Source: Planktotalea sp. | GTDB taxonomy: Bacteria; Pseudomonadota; Alphaproteobacteria; Rhodobacterales; Rhodobacteraceae | DNA: 64,000 bases | Direction of reading: 5' to 3' | Assembly: GCF_018607995.1 (NCBI RefSeq) | Contig: NZ_JABBAL010000015.1 | Span: 197,078 to 261,077, forward strand | Shown: positions 44,888 through 54,759 of the stretch, in pieces | Layout: the number at the start of each line of letters is the position of its first letter | Position numbering within the stretch: the stretch's first letter is position 1 | Position numbers and translations under genes: made by a program | Notes under the pieces: generated by a model | Told to the model about the DNA's origin: nothing | The model's input: only the letters and a program-made list of their open reading frames with translations | Databases searched by the model: none

Positions 44888-45514
44888 ATGAGCGACGACA
44901 ATCCAATTCTATACTCGTTTCGTCGATGCCCTTATGCAATTCGCGCACGCTTGGCGGTGGCGATGTCCGGCGTGCGTGTCGAGCTTCGAGAAATTAGTTT
45001 GAAAGGGAAACACCCTGCGTTTTTGCAAGTTTCCAGTAGCGGCACCGTGCCGTGTTTGGCGGCCGATGATGGCGTCATCGATGAGAGCCTCGATATTATG
45101 ATTTGGGCCTTAACGCGCAATGACCCGCAGGGGTGGTTGGATATGCCGGAGGTGGGTTGGCGGTTGATCGAGCAGTTCGATGGGCCGTTTAAAGATGCAT
45201 TGGATCGCACAAAGTACGTTGTGCGACATCCTGAACTGGACCCTTTAGAACAACGAGCGATGGCACATCACCAGCTAAGTGATTTGAATGCTTCGATGGG
45301 GGAATGGGTGTTTGATCGGCCAACCCTTGCAGATTTTGCGATTTTACCCTTCGTGCGCCAATTTGCTTTCATCGACAAAACGCTTTTTGATGCGCAGCCA
45401 TGGGAGCGGTTGCACGCATGGCTCTCGCGCTTTTTAGACTCGTCTGCGTTTCAGGATGTCATGGGTAAACACGCGTTTTGGCAAACAGACGACGTGGCAA
45501 TCTATTTTCCCTAA
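44888..45514 (+). CDS. Glutathione S-transferase family protein
   Basis: A 208-residue two-domain GST. The N-terminal thioredoxin fold has RRCPYAIRARLAVAMSGV with a single redox-type Cys (CPYA), LQVSSSGTVPCL with the cis-Pro, and DESLDIMIWAL. The C-terminal helical domain has RPTLADFAILPFVRQFA, the conserved Asp N-cap. The CPY motif resembles omega/glutaredoxin-like GSTs (glutathione lyase or reductase activity). It overlaps nothing; a convergent gene begins 3 nt after its stop. Substrate unknown. Confidence 0.9.
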   Translation: MSDDNPILYSFRRCPYAIRARLAVAMSGVRVELREISLKGKHPAFLQVSSSGTVPCLAADDGVIDESLDIMIWALTRNDPQGWLDMPEVGWRLIEQFDGPFKDALDRTKYVVRHPELDPLEQRAMAHHQLSDLNASMGEWVFDRPTLADFAILPFVRQFAFIDKTLFDAQPWERLHAWLSRFLDSSAFQDVMGKHAFWQTDDVAIYFP

Positions 45515-45516
45515 TC

Positions 45517-45828
45517 TTAAGAGCACATCTGTTTTGCGCGTTCGCCGAATTTTTTGTAGCGCTTCCAAAACGTCTCGTGACTAGAGCGATCTGATTGACG
45601 GATCCGCTGGCTGCGATGCGGGTCTTTAAAGAAGGATGCCGCCATTCGCTGTTCAGAGGAGCTCAGGGTTTTGCGCGCCGCTCTTTGAATGCACGCGCAT
45701 AACCTGCGATTCGCAGCTTTGCGATCTGATTTCATGCAAGCGCGCGTGATTGTGCCAGCTTCAAGTGGAGCGGGAACCATAGGTGCTAGTACGCCCGCCA
45801 AAGCGAGCGACAAAATGATGTGTTTCAT
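45517..45828 (-). CDS. Small exported Cys-rich protein ('arginine transporter' misnomer family)
   Basis: A 103-residue secreted protein. Signal peptide MKHIILSLALAGVLAPMVPA, then ACMKSDRKAANRRLCACIQR, AASFFKDPHRSQRIRQSDRS and a C-terminal Cys (KQMCS). Four cysteines could make two disulfides. The same architecture is widespread in roseobacters, where databases often call it 'arginine transporter' without evidence; nothing here looks like a transporter. The ATG at 45828 starts the signal peptide; an in-frame start at 45879 is unlikely. Confidence 0.75.
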   Translation of the reverse strand: MKHIILSLALAGVLAPMVPAPLEAGTITRACMKSDRKAANRRLCACIQRAARKTLSSSEQRMAASFFKDPHRSQRIRQSDRSSHETFWKRYKKFGERAKQMCS

Positions 45829-46027
45829 AGTCTTGCCTCTTTTCCGGCATGGTTGCGGTTCTTTTGCCCGTTGACTCACATGCCGATTACTCTCTTCTCA
45901 AATTTAGCGCAAAAACAGTGAAGATTCAATTCACGTGCTTGCTAGGCGAAGCCTTGCCAAATTTGGTAGGCATGCGTGGCGCATTCGCCACCTTGACCAA
46001 GTCGCAAAACCAACTCATATCCCACTC

Positions 46028-47827
46028 ATGACAGAGCTGAACAAAATCCGTAATTTCTCCATCGTGGCGCATATTGACCACGGGAAATCCACCTTGGCTG
46101 ATCGCCTTATTCAAGAGACGGGCACTGTGAAAGATCGCGACATGCAAGAGCAAATGCTCGACAGCATGGATATCGAACGCGAACGCGGGATTACTATCAA
46201 GGCGAACACGGTTCGGATCGACTATAAGGCAGATGATGGTGAAAATTATGTGCTTAATCTGATCGACACACCTGGTCACGTGGATTTCGCTTATGAGGTG
46301 TCACGGTCTATGCGCGCGGTAGAGGGATCTTTGCTCGTCGTTGATAGCTCGCAAGGGGTGGAAGCGCAGACTTTGGCTAACGTCTATCATGCGATGGATG
46401 CGGATCATGAAATTGTCTCGATCCTTAACAAGATAGATCTGCCCGCCTCTGATTGTGACCGCGTGGCGGAACAGATAGAAGATGTAATTGGCCTTGATGC
46501 GACAGATGCTATTCAGGTGTCTGCGAAAACGGGACAAGGCATTCGCGAGACTTTGGAAGCAATTGTTACCCGCCTTCCGGCACCCGTTGGCGAGCGCGAT
46601 GCGCCGCTAAAGGCGATGCTGGTAGACAGTTGGTACGACGCATATCTGGGCGTAATCGTTCTGGTGCGCATCATCGATGGCGTGCTGAAAAAGGGCGAGC
46701 GGATCAAGATGCTCTCCAACGGGTCTGTGCATCATGTGGATCGCATCGGTGTGTTTAAACCGCAACGTGAAGAGATTGCAGAGCTTGGACCGGGCGAGAT
46801 GGGGTTCTTGACCGCCTCCATCAAGCAGGTCCGTGATACGCGGGTAGGTGATACAATCACCCATGAGAAAAAGGGCACGGACGAAGCTTTGCCGGGCTTT
46901 AAACCTGCGCAGCCTGTTGTGTTCTGTGGGTTGTTCCCTGTGGACAGTGCTGAGTTCGAAGATTTGCGCGATGCGATCGATAAGCTTGCTTTGAATGATG
47001 CGAGCTTCTCTTTCGAGATGGAAACATCTGCGGCTTTGGGTTTTGGTTTCCGCTGTGGTTTCCTTGGCTTGTTGCATTTGGAAGTTATCCGAGACCGGAT
47101 CGAGCGCGAGTATAACATCGAGCTTATCACGACTGCGCCGTCTGTGATTTATCACATTCACATGAAAGACGGCACGATGCAGGAGTTGCATAACCCTGCA
47201 GATATGCCTGATCTGACGTTCGTGGATCACATGCAAGAACCACGGATTAAAGCAACTATTCTCGTACCTGACGAGTATCTGGGCGATGTTTTAAAATTGT
47301 GCCAAGACCGTCGTGGCATTCAGGAAGACCTGACCTACGCAGGCACGCGTGCGATGGTGGTATATGATTTGCCTCTGAACGAAGTAGTGTTTGATTTTTA
47401 TGATCGGTTGAAATCGGTGACCAAAGGCTACGCGTCGTTTGACTATCAAATGACGGGCTATCGTCAGGATCATCTAGTGAAAATGTCGATCCTCGTGAAT
47501 GATGAACCTGTAGATGCGCTTTCAACCATGGTGCACCGTGATCGTGCAGAGATGCGCGGACGAGCGATGGTTGAAAAGCTGAAAGACTTGATCCCACGCC
47601 ATATGTTCAAGATCCCTATTCAGGCGGCGATTGGCGGAAAAGTCATTGCGCGGGAGACTTTGTCTGCGATGCGTAAGGACGTAACCGCTAAGTGTTATGG
47701 TGGTGATGCGACGCGTAAGAAGAAGCTGCTTGAAAAGCAAAAAGCGGGTAAGAAGAAGATGCGTCAATTCGGCAAGGTCGATATCCCACAAGAAGCGTTT
47801 ATTTCCGCGCTCAAGATGGATAGTTGA
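46028..47827 (+). CDS. lepA: Elongation factor 4 (LepA)
   Basis: A 599-residue translational GTPase that acts on stalled or mistranslocated ribosomes. G1 is [14 protein letters not shown] (about residues 14-27), G3 DTPGHVDF, G4 NKIDLP, and the LepA-specific C-terminal domain ends with [20 protein letters not shown]. The ATG at 46028 is the family start. No ribosome binding site precedes it. A possible promoter, TTGACC (45993-45998), 17 nt, CATATC (46016-46021), would start transcription at about the ATG, so the mRNA may be leaderless. It follows a divergent small gene. Confidence 0.97.
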   Translation: MTELNKIRNFSIVAHIDHGKSTLADRLIQETGTVKDRDMQEQMLDSMDIERERGITIKANTVRIDYKADDGENYVLNLIDTPGHVDFAYEVSRSMRAVEGSLLVVDSSQGVEAQTLANVYHAMDADHEIVSILNKIDLPASDCDRVAEQIEDVIGLDATDAIQVSAKTGQGIRETLEAIVTRLPAPVGERDAPLKAMLVDSWYDAYLGVIVLVRIIDGVLKKGERIKMLSNGSVHHVDRIGVFKPQREEIAELGPGEMGFLTASIKQVRDTRVGDTITHEKKGTDEALPGFKPAQPVVFCGLFPVDSAEFEDLRDAIDKLALNDASFSFEMETSAALGFGFRCGFLGLLHLEVIRDRIEREYNIELITTAPSVIYHIHMKDGTMQELHNPADMPDLTFVDHMQEPRIKATILVPDEYLGDVLKLCQDRRGIQEDLTYAGTRAMVVYDLPLNEVVFDFYDRLKSVTKGYASFDYQMTGYRQDHLVKMSILVNDEPVDALSTMVHRDRAEMRGRAMVEKLKDLIPRHMFKIPIQAAIGGKVIARETLSAMRKDVTAKCYGGDATRKKKLLEKQKAGKKKMRQFGKVDIPQEAFISALKMDS

Positions 47828-47894
47828 TTTGGTGCGCGCTTGATTTGATCAGGCATGTTCGCTTAGGCTTGCAGTCCTCACGGGAGGACTATCA

Positions 47895-48329
47895 ATGAAA
47901 ACAGTGTTTGGAATGGCGATCGCAATATCGCTTAGTGCAGGAACTTTGTTTGCTGAAGGAATCGTACACAAGGTTGCGGTTCACGTGAACGAGAACGACC
48001 CAGCGGTTATGAATATTGCGCTCAACAATGTGCAGAACTTGACGAACTACTATCATTCGACAGGGGATACCGTTGAAGTTGAGGTGGTTACATACGGTCC
48101 GGGCTTGAACATGCTGATTGATGGTAAATCGCCTGTTGCAGATCGTATCGCGACGATGTCACTAGAAATGGACAATCTGAGCTTTGCAGCTTGTGGTAAC
48201 ACGCATCGAAAGATGTCTGCAAAGAAGGGTGAAGATATCGCTCTGCTGGACGAAGCCAATATGGTGCCTTCGGGTGTCGTACGGTTGATCGAACTTCAAG
48301 AAGATGGCTTTGCCTACGTGAAGCCTTAG
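47895..48329 (+). CDS. Exported DsrE-like protein
   Basis: A 144-residue protein with a signal peptide (MKTVFGMAIAISLSAGTLFA) and a DsrE/F-type alpha/beta domain. VHKVAVHVNENDPAVMNIAL and ALNNVQNLTNYY, then VEVVTYGPGLNMLIDG, NLSFAACGNTHRKMSAKKGE and LIELQEDGFAYVKP follow the usual order, with the single Cys in the typical loop (FAACGNT). Exported DsrE-like proteins occur near sulfur or detoxification genes; no sulfur genes are here. It ends with a hairpin at 48339-48364. Confidence 0.8.
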   Translation: MKTVFGMAIAISLSAGTLFAEGIVHKVAVHVNENDPAVMNIALNNVQNLTNYYHSTGDTVEVEVVTYGPGLNMLIDGKSPVADRIATMSLEMDNLSFAACGNTHRKMSAKKGEDIALLDEANMVPSGVVRLIELQEDGFAYVKP

Positions 48330-48338
48330 GTCGATAGG

Positions 48339-48364
48339 TAAGGGGCGTGGTGCCACGCACCTTA
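48339..48364. terminator. Imperfect palindrome between convergent DsrE-like and RAYT genes
   Basis: TAAGGGGCGTGG and CCACGCACCTTA form a 12-bp arm pair with one mismatch. It covers the RAYT stop codon and lies 10 nt after the DsrE-like stop. Without a U-run it is at best a weak terminator. It could also be a REP-like hairpin tied to the RAYT gene, though no second copy was seen. Confidence 0.45.
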
Positions 48365-48834
48365 TGCTGACGCGCGTCGTAACTTCGCAAATGATGTATA
48401 TTTCCAGTGTTCAGGTTTGCTCACGAACCCGTGCCGCACTGGGTCCAGCCAGCAATGCTCCATATGTGAATCGTAGTCGGCCTTTGAGCGGATATGATGT
48501 TCCCAAAACCGTTGGTTCCAAATACCGCGCTCTTGGCGTCTAGTGTCGCTCGCGAGTAGCGGTACTTTCGCCAGATTGCGCGAGAATCGAGATTTGATAA
48601 TCCGCCATCGAGTAGAGTAATCACAATCGCCTTGCGGCAAGGTCCAGATGCAATGCATGTGATCGGGCAGAACCACCCACGCATTCACAGTGACGGGTCG
48701 TTCACGAAGTGTGCGTGCGACTGCGCTGCGCAACAGGTGAATTTCGCGCAAGAGCGTATCAGAGCCTTGGAGGCGCAGGCCTACAGTGAAGAAGACCGTC
48801 GCACCGCGAATGTGGGGCGTGTATAATTAGACAT
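48362..48834 (-). pseudogene. REP-associated tyrosine transposase (Y1/RAYT), 5' frameshift
   Basis: An HUH transposase of the Y1_Tnp/RAYT type. The main frame carries AWVVLPDHMHCIWTLPQGDC (the HUH-like DHMH motif), IWNQRFWEHHIRSKADYDSH with the likely catalytic Tyr, and HCWLDPVRHGFVSKPEHWKY. The N-terminal part of the family (MSNYTRP then HIRGATVFFTVGLRLQGSDT) is present, but between ATG 48834 and the main frame one base is missing: CCCC (48814-48817 read on the other strand) where five C's would keep frame. The initial frame stops after 17 codons. Translation from an internal TTG at 48751 would lack the first strand of the fold, so the protein is probably inactive. No flanking repeats were detected. 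Confidence 0.8.
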
Positions 48835-48848
48835 GCGCCCTTTGTGGA

Positions 48849-48893
48849 ATATCATGTTTAAGAACTGATGAATCCCAGCAAGGTGCATGATAT
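48849..48893. promoter_or_regulatory. Inverted repeat upstream of gapdh-arsJ
   Basis: ATATCATG (48849-48856) and CATGATAT (48886-48893) form an 8-bp inverted repeat 29 nt apart; the right arm also extends into the palindrome TGATATCA. Its position, 48-92 nt before the gapdh start, would suit an ArsR or other operator, but no ArsR gene or consensus is visible. Confidence 0.3.
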
Positions 48894-48940
48894 CACGCAT
48901 CGTCATTTATCTGTTACATTCGAGTTCTAAAGGAGTTCTC

Positions 48941-49939
48941 ATGACAACATATGCAATAAATGGCCTTGGCCGAATCGGAAAACTCGCTCTGCGGCCGCTT
49001 GTTGAAAGTGGCGCTAAAATCGCTTTTCTCAATGACGCTGTGGGCGATCCAGAAATGCATGCGCATCTAATGGAGTTTGATACTGTTCATGGGCGTTGGG
49101 ATGCTGAATTCAGCTATGATGAAGATACGATAAGCATCAATGGAACAACGCTTCCGCTTTGCAATACGCGAAATCTTGAAGAGCTGCCGCTAAACGGTGT
49201 CGACGTTGTGATCGATTGTACAGGCGCGTTTAAGACCGAAGCGAAGCTCGCACCCTACTTCAAAGCAGGTGTGAAGAAAGTTGTCGTCTCTGCCCCTGTC
49301 AAAGACGGAAATGCGGCTAACATCGTTTATGGCGTCAACAACCACGATTACGATGCAAGCACGCAAAAAATCATTACGGCGGCGTCTTGCACAACAAATT
49401 GCCTCGCGCCCGTTGTGAAAGTGATCCATGAAAACCTGGGGATCAAACATGGCTCAATCACTTCGATCCATGATGTCACTAACACACAAACAATCGTGGA
49501 TCGTCCCGCCAAGGATTTGCGGCGTGCGCGGTCTGCTTTGAATTCCCTGATCCCCACGACAACGGGCTCAGCCACGGCGATCACGCTGATCTATCCTGAA
49601 CTGACTGGCAAACTGAACGGCCACGCAGTACGCGTGCCCTTGCTCAATGCGTCCATCACCGACTGCGTTTTTGAAGTGGAGCGCGCAACGAGCGAAGCCG
49701 AAGTGAACGCGCTGTTCAAAGCCGCCTCAGAGGCGGAGCTGGCAGGCATTCTGGGATATGAAACCCGCCCGTTGGTGTCTGCCGATTACGTGAACGATCC
49801 GCGCAGCACGATCATTGACGCGCCTTCTACCATGGTCGTGAACGGTACACAGGTTAAAGTCTACGCGTGGTATGACAATGAATGGGGCTATGCGAACCGT
49901 CTCATCGATGTCGCGCGTATGGTTGGCGAGGCGTTGTGA
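48941..49939 (+). CDS. ArsJ-associated glyceraldehyde-3-phosphate dehydrogenase
   Basis: A 332-residue GAPDH. The NAD-binding N-terminus is [20 protein letters not shown], the active-site region [20 protein letters not shown] with the catalytic Cys, and [15 protein letters not shown] closes the protein. Next to arsJ such enzymes use arsenate in place of phosphate and make 1-arseno-3-phosphoglycerate, which ArsJ exports; this was shown for the Pseudomonas aeruginosa pair. AAGGAG lies 6 nt before ATG 48941. The stop overlaps arsJ by 4 bp. It is probably not the main glycolytic GAPDH of the cell. Confidence 0.92.
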   Translation: MTTYAINGLGRIGKLALRPLVESGAKIAFLNDAVGDPEMHAHLMEFDTVHGRWDAEFSYDEDTISINGTTLPLCNTRNLEELPLNGVDVVIDCTGAFKTEAKLAPYFKAGVKKVVVSAPVKDGNAANIVYGVNNHDYDASTQKIITAASCTTNCLAPVVKVIHENLGIKHGSITSIHDVTNTQTIVDRPAKDLRRARSALNSLIPTTTGSATAITLIYPELTGKLNGHAVRVPLLNASITDCVFEVERATSEAEVNALFKAASEAELAGILGYETRPLVSADYVNDPRSTIIDAPSTMVVNGTQVKVYAWYDNEWGYANRLIDVARMVGEAL

Positions 49940-51162
49940 CACGGCCAACAGGCTTTGCAGCCTATCTAGTCGTCACTGGAGCCTATTGGGCTTTCATGCT
50001 GACGGACGGTGCCCTGCGGATGCTGGTATTGTTGCATTTTCATGGGCTTGGTTTCTCGTCTGTCCAACTCGCCTATCTCTTTGTGCTCTATGAAGTTGCG
50101 GGGATGGTGACCAATCTTTGCGCGGGCTGGCTGGCTGTGCGTTTCGGTTTAACCACAACGCTTTATGCAGGCCTTGGTTTGCAGATTGTTGCGCTCTTAG
50201 CGTTAACACAACTCGACCCGAGTTGGAGCATTGCTATCTCCGTCGCCTTCGTGATGTGCGCGCAAGGCGTGTCTGGCATCGCCAAAGATCTCACCAAGAT
50301 GAGCAGTAAATCCGCGGTAAAATTGCTCGCCCCGTCTGAGGATAGCACACTTTTCCAGTGGGTAGCTGTGCTGACCGGATCAAAGAATGTGATCAAAGGT
50401 TTGGGTTTCTTTTTGGGTGGTGCTTTGCTGGCGGTGTTTGGATTTGAAGGGGCTGTTCTTGGAATGGCCTGTGCGCTTGGTTTTCTCCTCACGCTGGTCG
50501 TGTGGCGCATGCCGTCTGGGCTGCCGTCTGGGATGAAGGGTGCAAAGTTCAGCGCGGTCTTTTCTACAAGCGAGGCGGTGAATTGGCTAAGTCTCGCTCG
50601 GGTTTTTCTGTTTTCGGCCCGAGATGTATGGTTCGTCGTAGGCGTCCCGCTTTACTTCTATGGCGTATGGTCTGACGGGTCAGATGCGGGCAACAAAGCG
50701 GCCTTCTTTATGATTGGCAGTTTCATGGCGCTTTGGGTGGTTGCCTATGGGATAGTGCAAGGGAGTGCACCGAAAATTCTTGCGCGCTTGCCTGTGCAAA
50801 GCGCTTTTGAATTGGCAATGCCCTTAGCGTTTGTGCCCCTAATTCTGGCGATCGTGCTTTTGTTCAGCAATAGCACAGTTATGCCTCTCGTGGTCATCGG
50901 CCTCTTTGTATTCGGATTTGGTTTTGCACTTAACTCTGCGCGGCATTCTTTTTTGATCTTAAGTTTCAGCACGAACGCGCGCGTTAGCATGGATGTGGGA
51001 TTTTACTATATGGCCAACGCGGCGGGACGATTGCTGGGAACGCTATTGTCCGGGATCGCATATCAAAGCGGTGGCTTGGAACTTTGTCTTCTGATCGCGT
51101 CGCTGATGCTGTTTTTGAGCGCGGGTGTTGCGCGCCGATTGCCACAGTCGGGCGTCGCTTAA
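49936..51162 (+). CDS. arsJ: Organoarsenical efflux MFS transporter ArsJ
   Basis: A 408-residue MFS transporter with twelve hydrophobic segments that exports 1-arseno-3-phosphoglycerate made by the GAPDH upstream, thereby removing arsenate. The N-terminal [20 protein letters not shown], the [20 protein letters not shown] loop and [20 protein letters not shown] are characteristic of ArsJ. The GTG at 49936 overlaps the gapdh stop (GTGA), so the two are co-translated. No arsR, arsC or acr3 gene is seen in the window. Confidence 0.94.
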   Translation: MTRPTGFAAYLVVTGAYWAFMLTDGALRMLVLLHFHGLGFSSVQLAYLFVLYEVAGMVTNLCAGWLAVRFGLTTTLYAGLGLQIVALLALTQLDPSWSIAISVAFVMCAQGVSGIAKDLTKMSSKSAVKLLAPSEDSTLFQWVAVLTGSKNVIKGLGFFLGGALLAVFGFEGAVLGMACALGFLLTLVVWRMPSGLPSGMKGAKFSAVFSTSEAVNWLSLARVFLFSARDVWFVVGVPLYFYGVWSDGSDAGNKAAFFMIGSFMALWVVAYGIVQGSAPKILARLPVQSAFELAMPLAFVPLILAIVLLFSNSTVMPLVVIGLFVFGFGFALNSARHSFLILSFSTNARVSMDVGFYYMANAAGRLLGTLLSGIAYQSGGLELCLLIASLMLFLSAGVARRLPQSGVA

Positions 51163-51164
51163 GA

Positions 51165-51231
51165 AGGAGCGCTGCCCCCGTCTCAGCAAGCTGAGCCTCC
51201 CCTGAGGTATTTGGAGACCAAAGAAGCCGAG
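51165..51231 (+). repeat. Recurrent intergenic element, copy D
   Basis: GCTGCCCCCGTCTCAGC with a small CTCAGC-AA-GCTGAG hairpin (51182-51195), then CCTCCCCTGAGGTATTTGG and AGACCAAAGAAG. It lies between convergent arsJ and icd. It shares the GAGGTATTT...ACCaAAGAA core with copy B. Confidence 0.65.
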
Positions 51232-51267
51232 ACCGCGCGAGAAATGTTGCGCGCGGCCCTGAGTCGT

Positions 51268-53457
51268 TTAGCCGATGATCGCGTTGAGCGTCGCGGAGGG
51301 GCGCATAACGGTTGTGGTTTTTGCCGCATTGCCGTGATAGTAGCCACCCAAGTCAACTGTAGGGCCTTGGGCGTTTGCGAGTTCTGACAGAATTGCTGTT
51401 TCACCGTCGGCCAATGCTTTGGCGATTGGGGCGAAGTGTGCGGCGAGATCCGCATCGCTGTTTTGTGCAGCCAGTGCTTCGGCCCAGTAGCGCGCGAACC
51501 AGTAGTGGCTGTCGCGGTTGTCAGGTTCACCCACCTTACGGGAAGGTGAGCGGTTATCGTCTAGGATACCTTGAGTGGCCGCATCAACCGCCTGGCCAAG
51601 AACGCGGGCCTTCTCGTTAGAACGTGCGTCTGCGAGGAACTGAAGGCTCTCTCCGAGCGCGCAGAACTCGCCGAGGCTATCCCAACGCAAGTGGTTCTCT
51701 TCCATAAGTTGTTGCACGTGCTTGGGTGCAGAGCCGCCAGCGCCTGTTTCAAAGAGGCCGCCACCCTGCATTAGTTTCACGATGGAAAGCATCTTGGCGG
51801 AGGTCGCGAGTTCCAAGATTGGGAAGAGGTCTGTGAGGTAGTCGCGCAGTACGTTGCCAGTGATCGCGATGGAATTCTTGCCCTTCGTAATCGTCTTGAG
51901 AGAGGCGCGTGTTGCTTCGCGTGGGGCCATGATCTGGAACTTGTCTGCAACGCCATTTGCTTCAAGGATCGGCTTAACATAGGCGATCAGTTCCGCATCA
52001 TGTGCGCGGTTAGCGTCGAGCCAGAAAATCGCTTCACAGCCTTCCGCCTTTTGACGGGAGATCGCGAGGTTCACCCAATCTTCAATCGGGGCTTTACGCG
52101 CAGAGGCGGAGCGCCAGATGTCCTGCGCCGCGACCTTGTGTTCATGCAGAACGGTGCCATCATCGAGAATCATCTTGACCGTGCCTGCCGATGGCATTTC
52201 GAAAGTTGTTGGGTGCGAACCGTACTCTTCCGCCTTTTGCGCCATTAGGCCGATGTTTTGCACGGTGCCTGCGGTCGCCGGGTTCAGCGCGCCGTTTTCT
52301 TTGAAGAACTTAACGGATTCATCATAGACAGGTGCGTAGGAGTTGTCTGGAATAACGCAGTTTGCATCAGATTCGGCACCATCTGGGCCCCAACCTTTAC
52401 CACCAGCGCGGATAAGTGCAGGCATAGACGCGTCGATGATCACGTCAGATGGGACGTGCAGGTTAGTGATGCCCTTGTCGCTATCCACCATATACATAGG
52501 GGGGCGTTTGCTCATGCAGGCGTCAATTGCTGACATGATCTCTGGCTGGTTTTTCACACGCTCCAAGAGATCACCAAGACCGGAGTTCGGGTTCACGCCG
52601 AGGTCTGCCATTTCAGCGCTGAATAGATCAAAGACGGGGGCAAGGAAAACCTTGACCGCGTGGCCGAAGATGATCGGGTCCGAGACCTTCATCATCGTTG
52701 CCTTCATGTGTAGCGAGAAGAGCGTGCCGTCTTCTTTCGTGCTTGCGATTTCGTCTGCGAGGAAGGTATCAAGCGCAGCTGCACTCATGAATGTGGCGTC
52801 GACGACTGTGCCTGCGGGGTAGCTAAGACCCTCTTTCAATACGGTTTCGCCTGTGGCTGTTTCGAGAACGATTTTTGCGGTGGCTTCTTTGGCGAGGGTT
52901 ACGGATTTTTCGTTGGAGAAGAAATCGCCACAGGCCATAGAGGACACGCGCGTTTTGCTGTCGGCAGTCCATTTACCCATGCGGTGTGGGTTGTTCTGAG
53001 CATAGCTTTTTACCGCTTTTGCTGCACGGCGATCAGAGTTGCCTTCGCGCAGAACCGGATTCACAGCAGAGCCTTTAATCGCATCAAACTTCGCGCGGAT
53101 CTCTTTTTCAGCGTCCGTCTCGGGTGTTTCTGGGTAGTCGGGAAGTGCGAAGCCTTGCGACTGGAGTTCTTTCACCGCAGCGACTAATTGGGGCACGGAA
53201 GCCGAGATGTTGGGGAGCTTGATCACGTTCGCTTCTGGCGTTTTGACTAAGCGACCAAGCTCTGCCAAATCATCAGATTGGCGCTGATCTTCTTTCAGAT
53301 GCTCGGGGAAGGTCGCCAGAACGCGACCTGCGAGAGAGATGTCTTTTGTGCCCACAGACACGCCCGCGGCGGCGGTGAATTTCTGAATGATCGGCAAGAA
53401 CGACGCGGAGGCCAATTCGGGTGCTTCATCGACTTTTGTGTAGATAATATCGGACAT
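51268..53457 (-). CDS. icd: NADP-dependent isocitrate dehydrogenase, monomeric type
   Basis: A 729-residue monomeric isocitrate dehydrogenase, unrelated in size to the common dimeric enzyme (about 400 residues). It oxidises isocitrate to 2-oxoglutarate with NADP. The N-terminus [20 protein letters not shown] and the stretches MWAVDSKT-like [20 protein letters not shown] and [15 protein letters not shown] are typical. Length is normal and no break is seen. Single gene; an ATACC-GT-GGTAT inverted repeat lies upstream at 53520-53534. It follows the acyl-CoA operon in the same direction with a 96-nt gap. Confidence 0.95.
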   Translation of the reverse strand: MSDIIYTKVDEAPELASASFLPIIQKFTAAAGVSVGTKDISLAGRVLATFPEHLKEDQRQSDDLAELGRLVKTPEANVIKLPNISASVPQLVAAVKELQSQGFALPDYPETPETDAEKEIRAKFDAIKGSAVNPVLREGNSDRRAAKAVKSYAQNNPHRMGKWTADSKTRVSSMACGDFFSNEKSVTLAKEATAKIVLETATGETVLKEGLSYPAGTVVDATFMSAAALDTFLADEIASTKEDGTLFSLHMKATMMKVSDPIIFGHAVKVFLAPVFDLFSAEMADLGVNPNSGLGDLLERVKNQPEIMSAIDACMSKRPPMYMVDSDKGITNLHVPSDVIIDASMPALIRAGGKGWGPDGAESDANCVIPDNSYAPVYDESVKFFKENGALNPATAGTVQNIGLMAQKAEEYGSHPTTFEMPSAGTVKMILDDGTVLHEHKVAAQDIWRSASARKAPIEDWVNLAISRQKAEGCEAIFWLDANRAHDAELIAYVKPILEANGVADKFQIMAPREATRASLKTITKGKNSIAITGNVLRDYLTDLFPILELATSAKMLSIVKLMQGGGLFETGAGGSAPKHVQQLMEENHLRWDSLGEFCALGESLQFLADARSNEKARVLGQAVDAATQGILDDNRSPSRKVGEPDNRDSHYWFARYWAEALAAQNSDADLAAHFAPIAKALADGETAILSELANAQGPTVDLGGYYHGNAAKTTTVMRPSATLNAIIG

Positions 53458-53519
53458 CTGGAAACCTCTTTAAGATGGTGTTGAGGTGTCCTTAGTGGAT
53501 CATCAGCGAGTCGTCTACA

Positions 53520-53534
53520 GTATACCGTGGTATG
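53520..53534. promoter_or_regulatory. Inverted repeat upstream of icd
   Basis: ATACC-GT-GGTAT, a perfect 5-bp inverted repeat about 65 nt before the icd start and 20 nt after the FAD oxidoreductase stop. Similar sequences serve as GntR-type operators. No cognate regulator is nearby. Confidence 0.3.
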
Positions 53535-53553
53535 CGGTGTCGCAGTTTGCAGT

Positions 53554-54759
53554 CTAAATGATCGCTTTTTCTTCAAATGTACGCCCTTCTGCTATGCGTT
53601 CGAATCCGAAAGGCGCCATGTCGAGTGTTCGGTAGCTGCCATAAGTCAGCCATTCCGCTGTCGCGCGGCCCATTGCAGGACTTTGTTGTAAGCCGTGGCC
53701 GGAAAATCCATTGAGGAAGATGAAGTTCGTAATCTCTGGATGGGCACCAAGAACTGCGTTTTGATCCAGCGTGTTGTAGGCGTAGTGACCTGCCCATTCG
53801 GTGACGACTTTGATCGCCTCGAACTGGGGGATGCGGGTCGCAATGATTGGCCACACGTGATTTTCCCAGCGGCTATGATCCATGTTGAAGTCGCTTGGAT
53901 CGACCGCGATGTCGTATTCAAGGTCAGGGGGGCCACCGGCGAGATAGGTTTTGGGACCATCTTGGCGGAAATGCACACCTGAAGGGTCAATCGTCAGCGG
54001 TAGGTCCTGATTAAGCGGTTGTTTGGCGCTGAAAATCCAGGTGAAGCGTTTACGCGGCTCAACAGGTAATGCGATTCCTGCCATCTTTGCGGTCAGGGCC
54101 CCACGTGGACCAGAGGCGTTGACAACTTGACCTGCGCCAATCAACTCACCGCTTTCAAGCGTGACAGAGTACACCTTGCTCTCTTGAACATCCATCGCAA
54201 CCACGCGGTTCGTGACATATTCCGCACCGCGATCCTTGGCGGCGCGACGCCACCAATCAAAAACCGTGCCGCCATCCCAATAGCCCTCATCCTTGAGGTT
54301 GATAGAGCCTAGTTTGATGTCATCGACATTGTAAAACGGATAGCGCGAATAGATCTCTTCTGCGCTCAAAAGCTGGGTTTCTGCACCCATCTCAAGCTGC
54401 ACCTTTTGGTTTTCGCGTAGTGTGTCGGCGAAACTGTCAGTGTCTGCGAGATACATGTAGCCGTAGTTCTGGATATCCAGTTCCGGCACGCGCGTATCGT
54501 TGCCCATGTAGCCACGCAGGTTCTTGACGAAATCAGCCGCAAACTGGCTGATTTGCACATTCAGCTTATTGGAAAATTGCTGACGCATGCAGGAATTCGT
54601 GTGCGCTGTAGAACAATTAGCGTAGCTGCTGTCCATCTCAACGACCAGCACAGAGCCGTCGAAATCGGGATTGTCTGTGAGGAACCAAGCCGTCGACGAC
54701 CCCATCATTGCGCCACCGATGATCACGACATCGTAGTGGGTTTTGCTCGGGGTGTTCAT
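53554..54759 (-). CDS. FAD-dependent oxidoreductase (DAO/FOXRED1-like)
   Basis: A 401-residue FAD amine/hydroxy-acid oxidoreductase of the D-amino-acid oxidase (DAO) fold. The dinucleotide motif is VVIIGGAMMGSSTAWFLT (about residues 10-27), followed by NCSTAHTNSCMRQQFSNKLN, resembling the FOXRED1/sarcosine oxidase subgroup, and the C-terminal FAD contact FIFLNGFSGHGLQQSPAMG. Likely substrates are N-methylated or secondary amino acids or a hydroxy acid; none can be fixed. Last gene of the minus-strand acyl-CoA operon, overlapping the rhodanese stop by 4 bp. Confidence 0.87.
   Translation of the reverse strand: MNTPSKTHYDVVIIGGAMMGSSTAWFLTDNPDFDGSVLVVEMDSSYANCSTAHTNSCMRQQFSNKLNVQISQFAADFVKNLRGYMGNDTRVPELDIQNYGYMYLADTDSFADTLRENQKVQLEMGAETQLLSAEEIYSRYPFYNVDDIKLGSINLKDEGYWDGGTVFDWWRRAAKDRGAEYVTNRVVAMDVQESKVYSVTLESGELIGAGQVVNASGPRGALTAKMAGIALPVEPRKRFTWIFSAKQPLNQDLPLTIDPSGVHFRQDGPKTYLAGGPPDLEYDIAVDPSDFNMDHSRWENHVWPIIATRIPQFEAIKVVTEWAGHYAYNTLDQNAVLGAHPEITNFIFLNGFSGHGLQQSPAMGRATAEWLTYGSYRTLDMAPFGFERIAEGRTFEEKAII

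Noticed and set aside
45517-45828. Annotation as an arginine transporter
   Set aside because: A 103-residue secreted Cys-rich protein with no membrane helices beyond the signal peptide cannot be a transporter.
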